64,000 bases of DNA from Lachnospiraceae bacterium UBA935 (GCA_002293525.1 DBDJ01000039.1:32063-96062), one strand, 5' to 3'. Positions 38,302-47,420 are shown, numbered from the stretch's first letter. The notes: generated by a model from the letters alone, not told the origin. Numbers and translations are program-made.

Positions 38302-40686
38302 TCAAACCTTCACCATACCTATCTGATCCGCATATTTCTTGATATTTGAAACATTGGTATACTTCCGGAACCCTTCTCCTTCGATCACGACCAGCGTCGG
38401 TGCCTGCATCACGCTATACCGCCCCGCCAGTTCTACGTTATCCTCGGCATCAATAACCATCACCGGCATCCCGTTCAGATACTCTTTGGCCGCCCGGCAG
38501 TTCGGACAGGTCTTGGTGACAAAGAGATAGGCGGCATTGTCCGGCCTTTCCACGATCACCTCTTCCTTGTCGCCGGTCAGGGTGACGACACTGGTCACCG
38601 GCTTTTTCAGCAAGGAAGTCTCCGGCTGATATTCCCTGCGGTTTTCGTATTCCTGAAGCTTTCCGTCATTCCAGTTCTGCACCGGCCGGTAGTAACCGGT
38701 AATCCGGCTGTAGACTTCCGTCCTCGCCCCGCAATGCGGGCAGCTCTTCTGTTCTCCCGTCAGATATCCGTGTTCCTTACAAATGGAATATGTCGGCGAC
38801 ATCGTATAATAGGGAAGCTTATAATTCTCCGCAATCGTCCGGATCAAAGCCGCCGCCGCCTTCCAGTCGGGCAGCTTCTCCCCCAGGAAAGCGTGGAAAA
38901 CCGTTCCCGAGGTATAGAGCGTCTGAATCTCATCCTGGATGTCAAGGGCATCAAAGACATCGTTGGTAAAGTCAACCGGCAAATGGGAGGAATTGGTGTA
39001 ATAAGGCACATCCCCCTGCTTGCCTGCCGTCTTGATGGCCGGCCACTTCCTTTTATCATGCATGGCCAAGCGATAGGTCGTGCTTTCGGCCGGTGTCGCT
39101 TCCAGATTATAAAGCTCGCCGTATTCTTCCTGATAGTCGGAAAGACGGCTGCGCATATGGTTCAGCACTTCCTTGGTAAACTCCTGCGTCTTCTTTTCCG
39201 TCATGTCGGCACGCAGCCAGTTGGCATTCAGCCCTGCTTCATTCATCCCAATCAGCCCGATCGTAGAAAAATGATTGTCAAAGGAACCGAGGTATTTCTG
39301 CGTGTAAGGATAAAGGCCTTCTTGCATCAGCCGGGTAACGACGCCCCGCTTGACATGGAGGGACCTGGCCGCAATGTCCATCATCTTATTCAGCCTGGCA
39401 TAGAAATCGTCTTTATTTGAAGCCAGATAGGCAAGCCTCGGTATATTAATCGTCACCACGCCGATACTGCCGGTACTTTCTCCCGAGCCGAAGAAACCGC
39501 CGGTTTTCTTACGCAGTTCCCGCAGATCCAGACGCAGTCGGCAGCACATGCTGCGGACGTCGCTGGGTTCCATATCGGAATTAATATAATTGGAAAAATA
39601 GGGAGTACCGAACTTGGCTGTCATTTCAAACAGCAAGCGGTTGTTTTCACTGTCCGACCAGTCAAAATCCCGGGTAATCGAATAGGTCGGGATCGGATAC
39701 TGGAAGCCCCTGCCGTTGGCATCACCTTCAATCATCGTTTCGATAAAGGCTTTATTGATCATGTCCATTTCTTTCTTACAGTCTTTATAGCAGAAGTCCA
39801 TCTCCTGGCCGCCGACGATCGCGGGCAGCTCCGCCAAGTCAGAAGGCACGGTCCAGTCCAGGGTAATGTTGGAAAAAGGTGCCTGGGTTCCCCAGCGGCT
39901 GGGGGTATTTACCCCATAAACAAACGCTTCAATGCATTTCTTGACTTCTTTATAGGACAGCTCGTCAGCTTTGACGAACGGTGCCAGATAGGTGTCAAAG
40001 GAAGAAAAGGCTTGCGCTCCCGCCCATTCGTTCTGCATGATGCCCAAAAAGTTCACCATCTGATTGCACAGTACCGAAAGATGTGCGGCCGGAGCCGAAG
40101 TGATCTTACCGGTCACACCGCCCAGCCCTTCGCTGATCAGCTGCTTGAGCGACCATCCTGCACAATAGCCGGTCAGCATCGAAAGATCGTGGATGTGGAT
40201 GTCCGCCCGCCGGTGGGCATCGCTGATTTCCTGGTCATAGATCTCCGACAGCCAGTAATTGGCCGTTACCGCACCGGAATTACTTAAGATGAGTCCGCCC
40301 ACCGAATAAGAAACAGTGGAGTTTTCCTTGACCCGCCAGTCTTCGATCTTGACATAGCTATTGACGACCTCTTTATAATCCAGGATCGTGGACTTCATGC
40401 TGCGGATCTTTTCCCTTTGTTTACGGTACAATATGTAGGCTTTGGCGGCTTCCGCATAGCCGGCCTGCTCCAATATCTTTTCCACGCTGTCCTGGATGTC
40501 TTCGACGGAAATGCCGTCGTCCTTTACTTTGTCCTGAAAATCGGCTGTAACACGAAGCGCCAGTAAATCGATGATGTCATTGTTATACCTCATGTTGGTC
40601 GCGTTAAACGCTTTCATAATGGCATCGTTGATCTTGGTTAATGTAAAAACCGCTACTTCCCCGTCCCTCTTTACTACCTGAAACAT
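38302..40686 (-). CDS. nrdD: Anaerobic ribonucleotide reductase with C-terminal thioredoxin-like domain
   Basis: 794 residues from ATG 40686 (GGGAGG upstream). ATP-cone regulatory domain (1-95; VVKRDGEVAVFTLTKINDA), class III catalytic barrel, zinc site CKEHGYL...CPHC, and the glycyl-radical region RITGYYRPV. After this a further 80-90 residues form a glutaredoxin/thioredoxin-like domain with CPNC and a cis-Pro (QAPTLVV). It makes deoxyribonucleotides without oxygen; the radical is made by NrdG, which is not in the window. The fused domain may supply electrons. NrdR-like boxes lie upstream. Confidence 0.95.
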   Translation of the reverse strand: MFQVVKRDGEVAVFTLTKINDAIMKAFNATNMRYNNDIIDLLALRVTADFQDKVKDDGISVEDIQDSVEKILEQAGYAEAAKAYILYRKQREKIRSMKSTILDYKEVVNSYVKIEDWRVKENSTVSYSVGGLILSNSGAVTANYWLSEIYDQEISDAHRRADIHIHDLSMLTGYCAGWSLKQLISEGLGGVTGKITSAPAAHLSVLCNQMVNFLGIMQNEWAGAQAFSSFDTYLAPFVKADELSYKEVKKCIEAFVYGVNTPSRWGTQAPFSNITLDWTVPSDLAELPAIVGGQEMDFCYKDCKKEMDMINKAFIETMIEGDANGRGFQYPIPTYSITRDFDWSDSENNRLLFEMTAKFGTPYFSNYINSDMEPSDVRSMCCRLRLDLRELRKKTGGFFGSGESTGSIGVVTINIPRLAYLASNKDDFYARLNKMMDIAARSLHVKRGVVTRLMQEGLYPYTQKYLGSFDNHFSTIGLIGMNEAGLNANWLRADMTEKKTQEFTKEVLNHMRSRLSDYQEEYGELYNLEATPAESTTYRLAMHDKRKWPAIKTAGKQGDVPYYTNSSHLPVDFTNDVFDALDIQDEIQTLYTSGTVFHAFLGEKLPDWKAAAALIRTIAENYKLPYYTMSPTYSICKEHGYLTGEQKSCPHCGARTEVYSRITGYYRPVQNWNDGKLQEYENRREYQPETSLLKKPVTSVVTLTGDKEEVIVERPDNAAYLFVTKTCPNCRAAKEYLNGMPVMVIDAEDNVELAGRYSVMQAPTLVVIEGEGFRKYTNVSNIKKYADQIGMVKV

Positions 40687-40822
40687 TACTTTCCTCCCAG
40701 ACCTCATATTCTGCTTGCTTTGTATCGCTTTTGTACATTCAGCACTTTCAATAGAGTAAAATAGTGTCAAATTGCAGTAGATGAAATGCTGTAATAAAAC
40801 ATTATTAGTTTACATAAATAGG

Positions 40823-40864
40823 TAAAAAAACCGACTGATTAGAGTTTATCACCTAATCAGCCGG
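40823..40864 (-). terminator. Rho-independent terminator of the upstream signalling genes
   Basis: On the minus strand, stem 40864-40853 with 40842-40831 (12 bp, one G-U) around a 10-base loop, followed by seven Ts (40830-40824). It ends transcripts coming from 41052 and overlaps the nrdD promoter. Confidence 0.85.
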
Positions 40865-40871
40865 TTGTCAA
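40843..40871 (-). promoter_or_regulatory. nrdD promoter embedded in the terminator
   Basis: Minus strand TTGACA (40871-40866), 17-base spacer, TAAACT (40848-40843), giving a start near 40836 and a leader of about 150 bases. Confidence 0.6.
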
Positions 40872-40877
40872 GACGAA

Positions 40878-40925
40878 ACACAATATGTTGTATGAATATC
40901 CTGTTGGTATTAAGATATATTGTGT
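40878..40925. promoter_or_regulatory. Pair of NrdR-like boxes
   Basis: ACACAATATGTTGTAT at 40878-40893 (14 of 16 to the consensus ACACAATATATTGTGT) and TTAAGATATATTGTGT at 40910-40925 (12 of 16). Their starts are 32 bp apart, the usual phase for NrdR. They lie just upstream of the nrdD -35 box. NrdR represses ribonucleotide reductase genes when dATP is plentiful. Confidence 0.7.
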
Positions 40926-41051
40926 CTGTAATCGACAGATAATATGTTATCGCTGTGGATTTCGGCAGGATGTGAGCTTGGGTAGGGTGCTGTGTGGAGG
41001 TTATCGTATGTTGGGTAATATGACGATTCGGTATCTCAACAGTTTTAATAT

Positions 41052-41582
41052 TCAAGTAATATTGACAACACTGATCCTGACCGCTAATTCTTCCCAGAAG
41101 TCCTCGATATTGGCTCCAGAGGCAATGATCTTCTTTCGTTGGTCGATAAAGAGTAAGATATCCTCATACTGATCGAGTAATCCATGTTGATTGAGACTTA
41201 CTTGTAAGTTCGGTAATTCTGATCGGAAAGCTTCGAATTCTTCTTGAAGATAGGAATAATGAACTATGCCGATGCAGTCAAAGCCAAGAACTTCACGAAT
41301 CTCTGGTATCTCATTGATAACAATGCTGTTGTCTGTCGATTCAAACAGCAGTATCTTGACTTCTAAGCCGATGTTGTTGCAATAATCCGCATATCTTTTA
41401 ACATAAACTGGGTCTGGCATGATTTCTTGCATATCATATTTTCCAAACCAATTATTAAATGCCTCGTCACTTAGTAATTCAGCCGTTTTGTCATTGCATA
41501 CGTCCTCCAGAGGCCAGGCATGGTATGCCGCATTACCTTTTTTGACTTGTGCTACGACAAATCCGTTTGGGTATAGGTTCAT
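41052..41582 (-). CDS. Hypothetical protein
   Basis: 176 residues from ATG 41582, two bases from the stop of the lipoprotein gene. Soluble mixed alpha/beta with acidic bias; blocks NLYPNGFVVAQVKKGN, VLGFDCIGIVHYSYLQEEF. No domain recognised. The size and composition are like immunity-type or cytoplasmic partner proteins, but there is no toxin gene nearby. Last gene before the terminator at 40864. Confidence 0.65.
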   Translation of the reverse strand: MNLYPNGFVVAQVKKGNAAYHAWPLEDVCNDKTAELLSDEAFNNWFGKYDMQEIMPDPVYVKRYADYCNNIGLEVKILLFESTDNSIVINEIPEIREVLGFDCIGIVHYSYLQEEFEAFRSELPNLQVSLNQHGLLDQYEDILLFIDQRKKIIASGANIEDFWEELAVRISVVNIT

Positions 41583-41583
41583 A

Positions 41584-42633
41584 TTATCTGGTCTCCAGAA
41601 AAATATTTTCCCTTGCCGCCAGTATATCATCCGGATAGGTCTGCAGATATCCGTCCATCAGCACGCCGGCTTTCTTGTAATCTCCAAGGTATTCATAGGT
41701 AATGATTTCATTGAAGCGTAAGGTCTGTAGAATAGGATTATCTTCTATCTTCATGCCGGCCTGAAATGCGGCCAGGGCGGCATCGTATTCCTTTAGTTTC
41801 AGTTTGCAGATGCCCAGCTGATTGTATACATGGGGGGATGCGTTTCCGGCATCCAGATAGGCATTATAAACACTTACGGCATAGTTATTGTCTCCCAGTG
41901 CCTCGTAGGTCCTGCCTAAGAACAAAACGGCCTCGTAGCTCTCGTCCCTGGCCTCTTCCAGATATGTCCTGGCACTTTCAAAATCACCCAGATAGTAGCT
42001 GATCCGGCCTTTTTCGTATTCTGTCATCTTGTCGGCGCCGCTTTCCATGGCCGCATGGAGATATTCCTGGCCGACTTCTTTATAACCGTTATCGGTCAGG
42101 ATCGTGTAAATCTCGATCAGCCGGTCCGAATCCCTGTCCAATGCGAGGGTCTTGTCAAAATCAGCCCTGGCGGCGTCCAGATTGCCTTGTTCCGTCTGAA
42201 TGGCACCGCGCAGATAATAAGCATCCTTGTCGTCTTCCCGCAAGGCTAGGATCGCATCATAGGCGGCAACCGCGGAGGCCTTCTGGCCGGTCTTATAATA
42301 AGCTACGGCCATATAGTAATTGATGTCATAGTCGATATTGTCCGGTATCCCGTCACTATAGGAAAGAGCCGTCTGAAAAGCCTCGATAGCCTCACTGTAA
42401 GCTGTCTTGCCCATATAGCTAAGACCGATGCCGCGGTATAAGAGGCGCTCATCTTCCCCGGCGGCGGCGGCATCAGCAAAGCATGCCAGCGCTTTGTCAT
42501 AGTCCAGTGCTTCGACCGCTTCCATGCCAATGTCGATGTTAGCCGAATCTGCCCCGATGCCGCTGCAGCCGGAAGTACCGAGCAATATAATAATTAAAAG
42601 TATGGTTATAGTTAAGTTGGTGTTTTTATTCAT
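41584..42633 (-). CDS. TPR lipoprotein
   Basis: 349 residues from ATG 42633 (GGGAG upstream). Lipoprotein signal with Cys after LLGTSG, then at least seven tetratricopeptide repeats (LLYRGIGLSYMGKTAYSEAI, AYYLRGAIQTEQGNLDAARA, VYNQLGICKLKLKEYDAALA). TPRs are protein-protein docking units; anchored outside the membrane it may be part of the signalling group encoded upstream. Confidence 0.85.
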   Translation of the reverse strand: MNKNTNLTITILLIIILLGTSGCSGIGADSANIDIGMEAVEALDYDKALACFADAAAAGEDERLLYRGIGLSYMGKTAYSEAIEAFQTALSYSDGIPDNIDYDINYYMAVAYYKTGQKASAVAAYDAILALREDDKDAYYLRGAIQTEQGNLDAARADFDKTLALDRDSDRLIEIYTILTDNGYKEVGQEYLHAAMESGADKMTEYEKGRISYYLGDFESARTYLEEARDESYEAVLFLGRTYEALGDNNYAVSVYNAYLDAGNASPHVYNQLGICKLKLKEYDAALAAFQAGMKIEDNPILQTLRFNEIITYEYLGDYKKAGVLMDGYLQTYPDDILAARENIFLETR

Positions 42634-42645
42634 ACAGACTCCCAT

Positions 42646-42776
42646 GTGTTACCTGCAACATTGACGATTGATTTTATTGATCATTTTATTTATATTGTTC
42701 GTAATATTTTAATTCATGTTATTTATATTATTCGTAATTTTTTAAATTATTATGGTTTTTGAGCTTCGGCAATCTT
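42646..42776. repeat. AT-rich gap with a 33-bp-period direct repeat
   Basis: TTATTTATATTGTTCGTAAT at 42686-42705 recurs with one change at 42719-42738. No gene; a promoter for the TPR gene may lie here but no clear -35/-10 pair was seen. Confidence 0.6.
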
Positions 42777-44411
42777 TCACTGCGGTATCCGCAGGACGAT
42801 GACCGTGCCTTCCCCGGGCACGGAATCAATTTCCACGCGGCCGCCCAGAGTCTCAAGGTTACGGGTTACAACATTCAGTCCGACCCCGCGGCCCGAATAT
42901 TCGGTAATCTGATGTCTGGTCGAAAAGCCGGGATTCATGATCAGCTGATAGAGGGCTTTATCGTCAAATTCCTGCTTGTCTTTCCCCTTGATCAAGCCCT
43001 GCTCCAGAGCAATCTCGAATATTTTTCCGGCATCCAGTCCCCTGCCGTCATCGGTGACACTGACATAGACTTCATGTTGGCAGAAACCGGCCTCAATCAC
43101 AATATTACCTTTGGCGGTTTTCCCTTGGTCCAGCCTTTCCCGCTTGCTTTCTATCCCATGATCTACGGCGTTACGGAGGATATGCATCAGGGCATCCGAA
43201 AGCAGCGTAGCGATATTGCGGTCGATCTCGGTATTTTCTCCGATGGCTTCCAGCTCCACTACCTTGTTCAGCTTGCGGCTGATGTCGTAGACGGCCCGGT
43301 ACATCTTATGAAAAATCACTTTCATGGAGACCTTGCGCATCGACAGCACGGCATCCTGGATCAACCGGATCCGTTCGGACATTTCTTCGTTTTGGTGGCA
43401 GTCCTTCAGTTCGTTGACCAGACCGGCAAGGGCATTCAGTTTCTCCAAGGGAATACTGATCATGTCCTGTGAAGCATTTAGGCGGGAGCGGTTACCCTTA
43501 AGGGTTTTTCCTTTTCCGGCGCCCTTCTGGATGACATAGGCACCCGGCACCAGTTCGTCTTCTTCCTTATCACGCTTCCAGTCATCGTCCAGACGGATGA
43601 CCAAAGCATCGGGATCATTGTCCGGATCGGGAAAACCGAGCAAAAACTCCTCCACCGAGCTGGCCTGAATCGTAACATCCTTTACGCCGGAACTGTCTTC
43701 CACCAAGGCTTCCAGCTCCTGCTTCGTGCACCGGCTTTTAAGCTGGATATGAAAACCTTCCCGCATAATGGCTCCGGCCGTCTCGTGATCGGTATCGATA
43801 TCCTCCGGCGTATAGATCATTTCCTCCGCGACATCCTTCAGGGCAAACACGGCCGCATAAGCCCGGATATTACTCATTTCCGTCCCCAGCCGGTAATAAA
43901 TGTCAATACGGTAGTACTTTTTTACTTCAGCGGCTTTCGGTGCCACATAAAACTGCTCGGGAACTGTATAACGGTTTTCAGGCAGCGGTTCTTCCCCTTT
44001 GTGGCGGATCGTCGCTTTTATGTCAGCCAGCAGGCTCTCCAAATAGGCCATTATATCCCCGGCATTCCCCGAGGCTTCAGCCCCGGACTGGATTTTCACT
44101 AGCTCAGCTGTAATAAAATCAGCGGTTTTCAAGATACCTTCGACCAGCTCGTCATGCGGAACCGCTTCGGGATAGACCCCCCGCAGACAGTAGAACACAT
44201 CCTCCAGCTTGTGAGCCAGGATACTGACATTTTCAACCATCATAATGCCGGCGGAACTCTTTATGGTATGCATGATCCGGAACATTTCATTGATATTATC
44301 TTCTGTAAAACGCTGGGCCGGGTCGGCCGCCAAGACAATTTCTTCCAGTCTTGCCGCCAGATAACCGTTTTCCAGCAAAAAATTATCTTCTACTCCGATA
44401 TACGACTGCAA
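42777..44411 (-). CDS. CheA-like histidine kinase lacking the CheW-like domain
   Basis: 544 residues from TTG 44411 (GGGGTGAT upstream). P1 phosphotransfer domain with His in IMHTIKSSAGIMM, a P2-like segment (YYRIDIYYRLGTEMSNIRAY), P3 dimerisation (SIPLEKLNALAGLVNELKD), and P4 ATPase with NAVDHGIESKRERL, DDGRGLDAGK, GRGVGLNVV. It ends exactly after the P4 domain (VIVLRIPQ): the P5 domain that couples CheA to CheW and chemoreceptors is absent, so it cannot sit in a normal chemotaxis array. It follows a CheY-like gene and CheB, its likely partners. Confidence 0.9.
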   Translation of the reverse strand: MQSYIGVEDNFLLENGYLAARLEEIVLAADPAQRFTEDNINEMFRIMHTIKSSAGIMMVENVSILAHKLEDVFYCLRGVYPEAVPHDELVEGILKTADFITAELVKIQSGAEASGNAGDIMAYLESLLADIKATIRHKGEEPLPENRYTVPEQFYVAPKAAEVKKYYRIDIYYRLGTEMSNIRAYAAVFALKDVAEEMIYTPEDIDTDHETAGAIMREGFHIQLKSRCTKQELEALVEDSSGVKDVTIQASSVEEFLLGFPDPDNDPDALVIRLDDDWKRDKEEDELVPGAYVIQKGAGKGKTLKGNRSRLNASQDMISIPLEKLNALAGLVNELKDCHQNEEMSERIRLIQDAVLSMRKVSMKVIFHKMYRAVYDISRKLNKVVELEAIGENTEIDRNIATLLSDALMHILRNAVDHGIESKRERLDQGKTAKGNIVIEAGFCQHEVYVSVTDDGRGLDAGKIFEIALEQGLIKGKDKQEFDDKALYQLIMNPGFSTRHQITEYSGRGVGLNVVTRNLETLGGRVEIDSVPGEGTVIVLRIPQ

Positions 44412-44804
44412 CTAAATCACCCCTATTTTTTTTAGAACTTCTTCAAACTTCTCAAAATCGATCGGTTTGGCACAGTAAACCGTGCAGCCCATCTCAAATG
44501 CTTTCTTAATATTCCGCTCGACATTCAAAGCGGAAGTCATAATGATCTTTACGGCTTTTTCGCCAGTCCGGCCTTGCTCTTTCTCAATATCACGGATGGC
44601 TTTCAGCACCTGATAACCGTCCCGGACCGGCATCATGATATCCAGGCAGATCAGTTCATAGGGCTCATCTTCCTCTAATGCCATCTGAAAAGCCTCCACG
44701 GCTTCCTCGCCATCGACCGTAATGTCGCAGTCTCCAAAAGAACCCAGATATTTCTTCATAAACTTCCTGCTGGAAAAATCATCCTCCGCAATTAAAATCC
44801 TCAT
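44412..44804 (-). CDS. CheY-like response regulator
   Basis: 130 residues, receiver domain only. Acidic pocket in IAEDDFSSRKFM, phosphate-accepting Asp in ELICLDIMMPVRDGYQ, Thr/Ser in IIMTSAL and Lys in YCAKPIDF. The stop is immediately followed by the TTG of the CheA-like kinase, so it is probably phosphorylated by it. No output domain. Confidence 0.93.
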   Translation of the reverse strand: MRILIAEDDFSSRKFMKKYLGSFGDCDITVDGEEAVEAFQMALEEDEPYELICLDIMMPVRDGYQVLKAIRDIEKEQGRTGEKAVKIIMTSALNVERNIKKAFEMGCTVYCAKPIDFEKFEEVLKKIGVI

Positions 44805-44822
44805 ACTAAGTCCCCTTTGTTT

Positions 44823-45860
44823 TTATTTTCTGGTATTCAAGACGCTGTATATTTTTGGGGCAATATTCGGGAGTCCGACCTGATAGGTCACAGCGCCGAT
44901 CTCATGTGCCACCTTCGGCATCCCGTAAACGGCACTGGTGACTTCGTCCTGGCCGATGGTTATGGCACCCTGGCGGTGCATTTCCAAAAGACCCTCGGCC
45001 CCGTCAGAGCCCATCCCGGTCAGGATGACACCGACCGCTTTGTCTTTGGCCGCCTCCGCCACAGAATTAAACAGGACATTCACCGAAGGGCAATGACCGC
45101 TGACGCGTTCCCCGAACTTGCATTCCACAGTAAGCCCGTCTTTTTTCTTTACCACACGCATCTGTTTATCACCAGGCGCCAGCAGGACCTGTCCCTGCTT
45201 TACTTTGTCGCCGCTCTTGGCTTCTTTCACCGCCACCTGGCACTGGTTATTCATTCTTTCGGCAAACATGGCCGTAAACCCGGCCGGCATATGCTGGACA
45301 ATGACGACACCGGGGATGTCCGTCGCAAACTGGGTCAGGATATCGCGGACGGCCTCGGTACCGCCGGTGGAAGCGCCGATGGCAATCAGCTTGGTTTCGC
45401 TGCTTCCCGATAAACGGCTCGGGTCGGCCCGCACGACCGGAACCTCTTTCTTCTTGCGGTCATGCAGCTTGGCAGTATAGGCAACCTTTACTTTTTCATT
45501 CAGTTCCTGCCGCATAAACTCGGCCAGCTGGCTTCTGGTCAGGCCGGCAGGCTTATGTACGAAATCAACCGCTCCCGCTTCCATGGCATCAAAAACACGG
45601 TCATCCAAGGAACTGACGACAACGACCGGCATCGGATACTGGGGCATCAGCCGGCGCAGAAAATCAAGGCCGTTCATTCTGGGCATTTCAATGTCCAAAG
45701 TCATGACATCAGGCCTCAGCTTCACGATCAGATCTCTTGCTTCATAAGCATTGCACGCTGTCGCAATGACTTCAAGCGCAGGGTCAGCATTCAGGCTTTG
45801 CTCCAAAACATTGCGGATGACAAAGGAATCGTCTACTACTAAAACGCGGATTTTTTTCAT
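44823..45860 (-). CDS. cheB: Chemotaxis-type protein-glutamate methylesterase
   Basis: 345 residues. Receiver domain (VVDDSFVIRNVL, DVMTLDIEMPRMNGLDFL), linker, and methylesterase domain with catalytic Ser in IGASTGGTEAV, His in IVQHMPAGFTAMFAERM and Asp in LTGMGSDGAEGL. It removes methyl groups from chemoreceptors in known systems; no receptor, cheR or cheW is in the window. First gene of the che-like trio. Confidence 0.95.
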   Translation of the reverse strand: MKKIRVLVVDDSFVIRNVLEQSLNADPALEVIATACNAYEARDLIVKLRPDVMTLDIEMPRMNGLDFLRRLMPQYPMPVVVVSSLDDRVFDAMEAGAVDFVHKPAGLTRSQLAEFMRQELNEKVKVAYTAKLHDRKKKEVPVVRADPSRLSGSSETKLIAIGASTGGTEAVRDILTQFATDIPGVVIVQHMPAGFTAMFAERMNNQCQVAVKEAKSGDKVKQGQVLLAPGDKQMRVVKKKDGLTVECKFGERVSGHCPSVNVLFNSVAEAAKDKAVGVILTGMGSDGAEGLLEMHRQGAITIGQDEVTSAVYGMPKVAHEIGAVTYQVGLPNIAPKIYSVLNTRK

Positions 45861-46135
45861 GTTTCCTCCAATTATGTGATACGATGTGTTTTACTGCCCG
45901 GGACTGGCTTTATAATAACGCCTGATATTCAGAAGGCATTGAACGGAACCATTACAATTTGTATACAGTATAGCAGAATAGCACCTTGTTAGCCAGCTGT
46001 TTTCTTTACGAATTATTTTCGCTGTAAGATGTTTGTTACTTTTCGCTCCCTGATGTCGTATCACTAAGTTTATAGAAAAGAGAGTAGGGGGAGGGCTCGG
46101 GGGCCGGAGGGCCGGATGGTCGGATTTTCGTTAGG
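45861..46135. other. Intergenic region upstream of cheB
   Basis: AT-rich near cheB, with TATACT on the minus strand (about 45970) as a possible -10 but no convincing -35. No gene. The end near 46088-46129 holds a GC-rich repeat. Confidence 0.4.
46088..46129. repeat. GC-rich dispersed repeat, copy A
   Basis: Contains GAGGGCTCGGGGGCCGGAGG and then GTCGGATTTTCG. About 40 bases similar to copy B at 47380-47420; the two enclose the genes 46136-47343. Confidence 0.6.
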
Positions 46136-46318
46136 TCATAGTAGCCATTTTATATCCACCCTTGATTCTACTGAAGCGATGGCATCTTCAATACTTAAGT
46201 GACCTCCTCCGCCTCCAAATGTACCTTTTTTAATTAAATCTTCAACACATACATAGTAACATTCGACCGCTCCTGATAAGGTTAACTGTTCCTCCGGTTT
46301 TACCACGTTTATATTCAT
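46136..46318 (-). CDS. Small hypothetical protein
   Basis: 60 residues; its ATG overlaps the stop of the receiver-HD gene (ATGA), so it is translated with it. Contains a Gly run (KGTFGGGGGHLS) followed by IEDAIASVESRVDIKW. No recognised family. Confidence 0.6.
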   Translation of the reverse strand: MNINVVKPEEQLTLSGAVECYYVCVEDLIKKGTFGGGGGHLSIEDAIASVESRVDIKWLL

Positions 46319-47343
46319 ATCCGCAACTGCCTATGTATTTTCAGGAAAATTTCAGTTAAGTAGGGGTCATATTTGACAGCACTGCCGTCTTTTATTTTCT
46401 GTAAAGACTCGGGCAAAGGATTCTGCGAATCAGCGGCAGCATTAATAAATTGATCAAAATCATCAGCCAATCGAACGATCCGGGCCGCCAGAGGTATCTC
46501 ATCTTGGGCTTCTTGCCAGTCTGTATGATGAAAACGGATAATGGCCAAGGCCGTTTCCATAAACTCGCCTTGTTGCTCGCTATGAAGCAAAGACTCAAGA
46601 ATCAGCGCTCCCCTTTCGGTATGACCAAAAGAATCAGTCGTATCGCCGGGATCGTCCCACATCCGACCAAGGTCATGCAGCTTAGATGCCGCCTCCATCG
46701 TATAAATAAAATCTTCACTGATCTTCATTTCATACATTGGCAAAAGCTGCAGACATTGCGTCAAAATCCGACTGTTATAGCTGACGTTTTCCAGATGCCT
46801 GGGCGGCTCTCCGCATTTCCCGGCAATAAGACGGGCAAGCGAGGACAATATCTCCTGCTTTTCATCCTCACTCTTACGGGCCTGTTCTGTCAGCATTTTG
46901 TGCAGGCGGTGATTAAATGTTTCCAGCTCCTGCTTCAACCGATAATTCTCCATCTGATTCTTAATGCGCATCGTTACTTCAGTAGCTTCAAAAGGCTTCG
47001 TAATAAAATCCGTCGCCCCCAACTCAAGCCCTTTCAGCTTATCCTCCATGGAGTTCATTGCCGAAATAAAGATAACGGGAATATCCCTGGTTACCGGATT
47101 TCTTTTTAACAGCGCACAAAATTCATAGCCGTCAACATCAGGCATGGAAACATCCAGCAATATTAGCTGCGGCAAAACCCGGCGGATAATCGCCAGGGCC
47201 TCCTCTGCATTACCGGCCGGCAACGGTATGTAACCCAGCTCCTTGATTATCTCAGTCAAGATTTCAACATTGATTTCCATGTCGTCCACAATCAGGACAT
47301 GTGGCTGTGTGCTGGCGCCACCTTCCAAAACATCCAATTTCAC
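46315..47343 (-). CDS. Response regulator with degenerate HD domain
   Basis: 342 residues from GTG 47343 (AAAGGAG seven bases upstream); TTG 47367 lacks a site. Receiver domain (VLIVDDMEINVEI, LILLDVSMPDVDGYEF, FITKPFE), a coiled coil, then an HD-type domain with KLHDLGR and IIRFHHTDW but without the GYP block of c-di-GMP phosphodiesterases. It is thus probably a signal-binding or altered hydrolase output. Confidence 0.85.
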   Translation of the reverse strand: MKLDVLEGGASTQPHVLIVDDMEINVEILTEIIKELGYIPLPAGNAEEALAIIRRVLPQLILLDVSMPDVDGYEFCALLKRNPVTRDIPVIFISAMNSMEDKLKGLELGATDFITKPFEATEVTMRIKNQMENYRLKQELETFNHRLHKMLTEQARKSEDEKQEILSSLARLIAGKCGEPPRHLENVSYNSRILTQCLQLLPMYEMKISEDFIYTMEAASKLHDLGRMWDDPGDTTDSFGHTERGALILESLLHSEQQGEFMETALAIIRFHHTDWQEAQDEIPLAARIVRLADDFDQFINAAADSQNPLPESLQKIKDGSAVKYDPYLTEIFLKIHRQLRI

Positions 47344-47379
47344 GTTAGAACTCCTTTCAGTTTGCAATAGATATGAGAG

Positions 47380-47420
47380 GCGGGGGGCTCGGGAACCGGA
47401 GGCTGGGCAGTCGGCTTTTC
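47380..47420. repeat. GC-rich dispersed repeat, copy B
   Basis: Contains GGGGGCTCGGGAACCGGAGG and then GTCGGCTTTTC; see copy A at 46088. Confidence 0.6.

Noticed and set aside
40849..41055. 68-residue minus-strand ORF
   Set aside because: Covers NrdR boxes, promoter and terminator; composition is Ile/Thr/His-rich without start signal.
45861..46135. Possible c-di-GMP or other riboswitch before cheB
   Set aside because: I compared it with the GEMM core and found no matching conserved blocks; only short, weak pairings.
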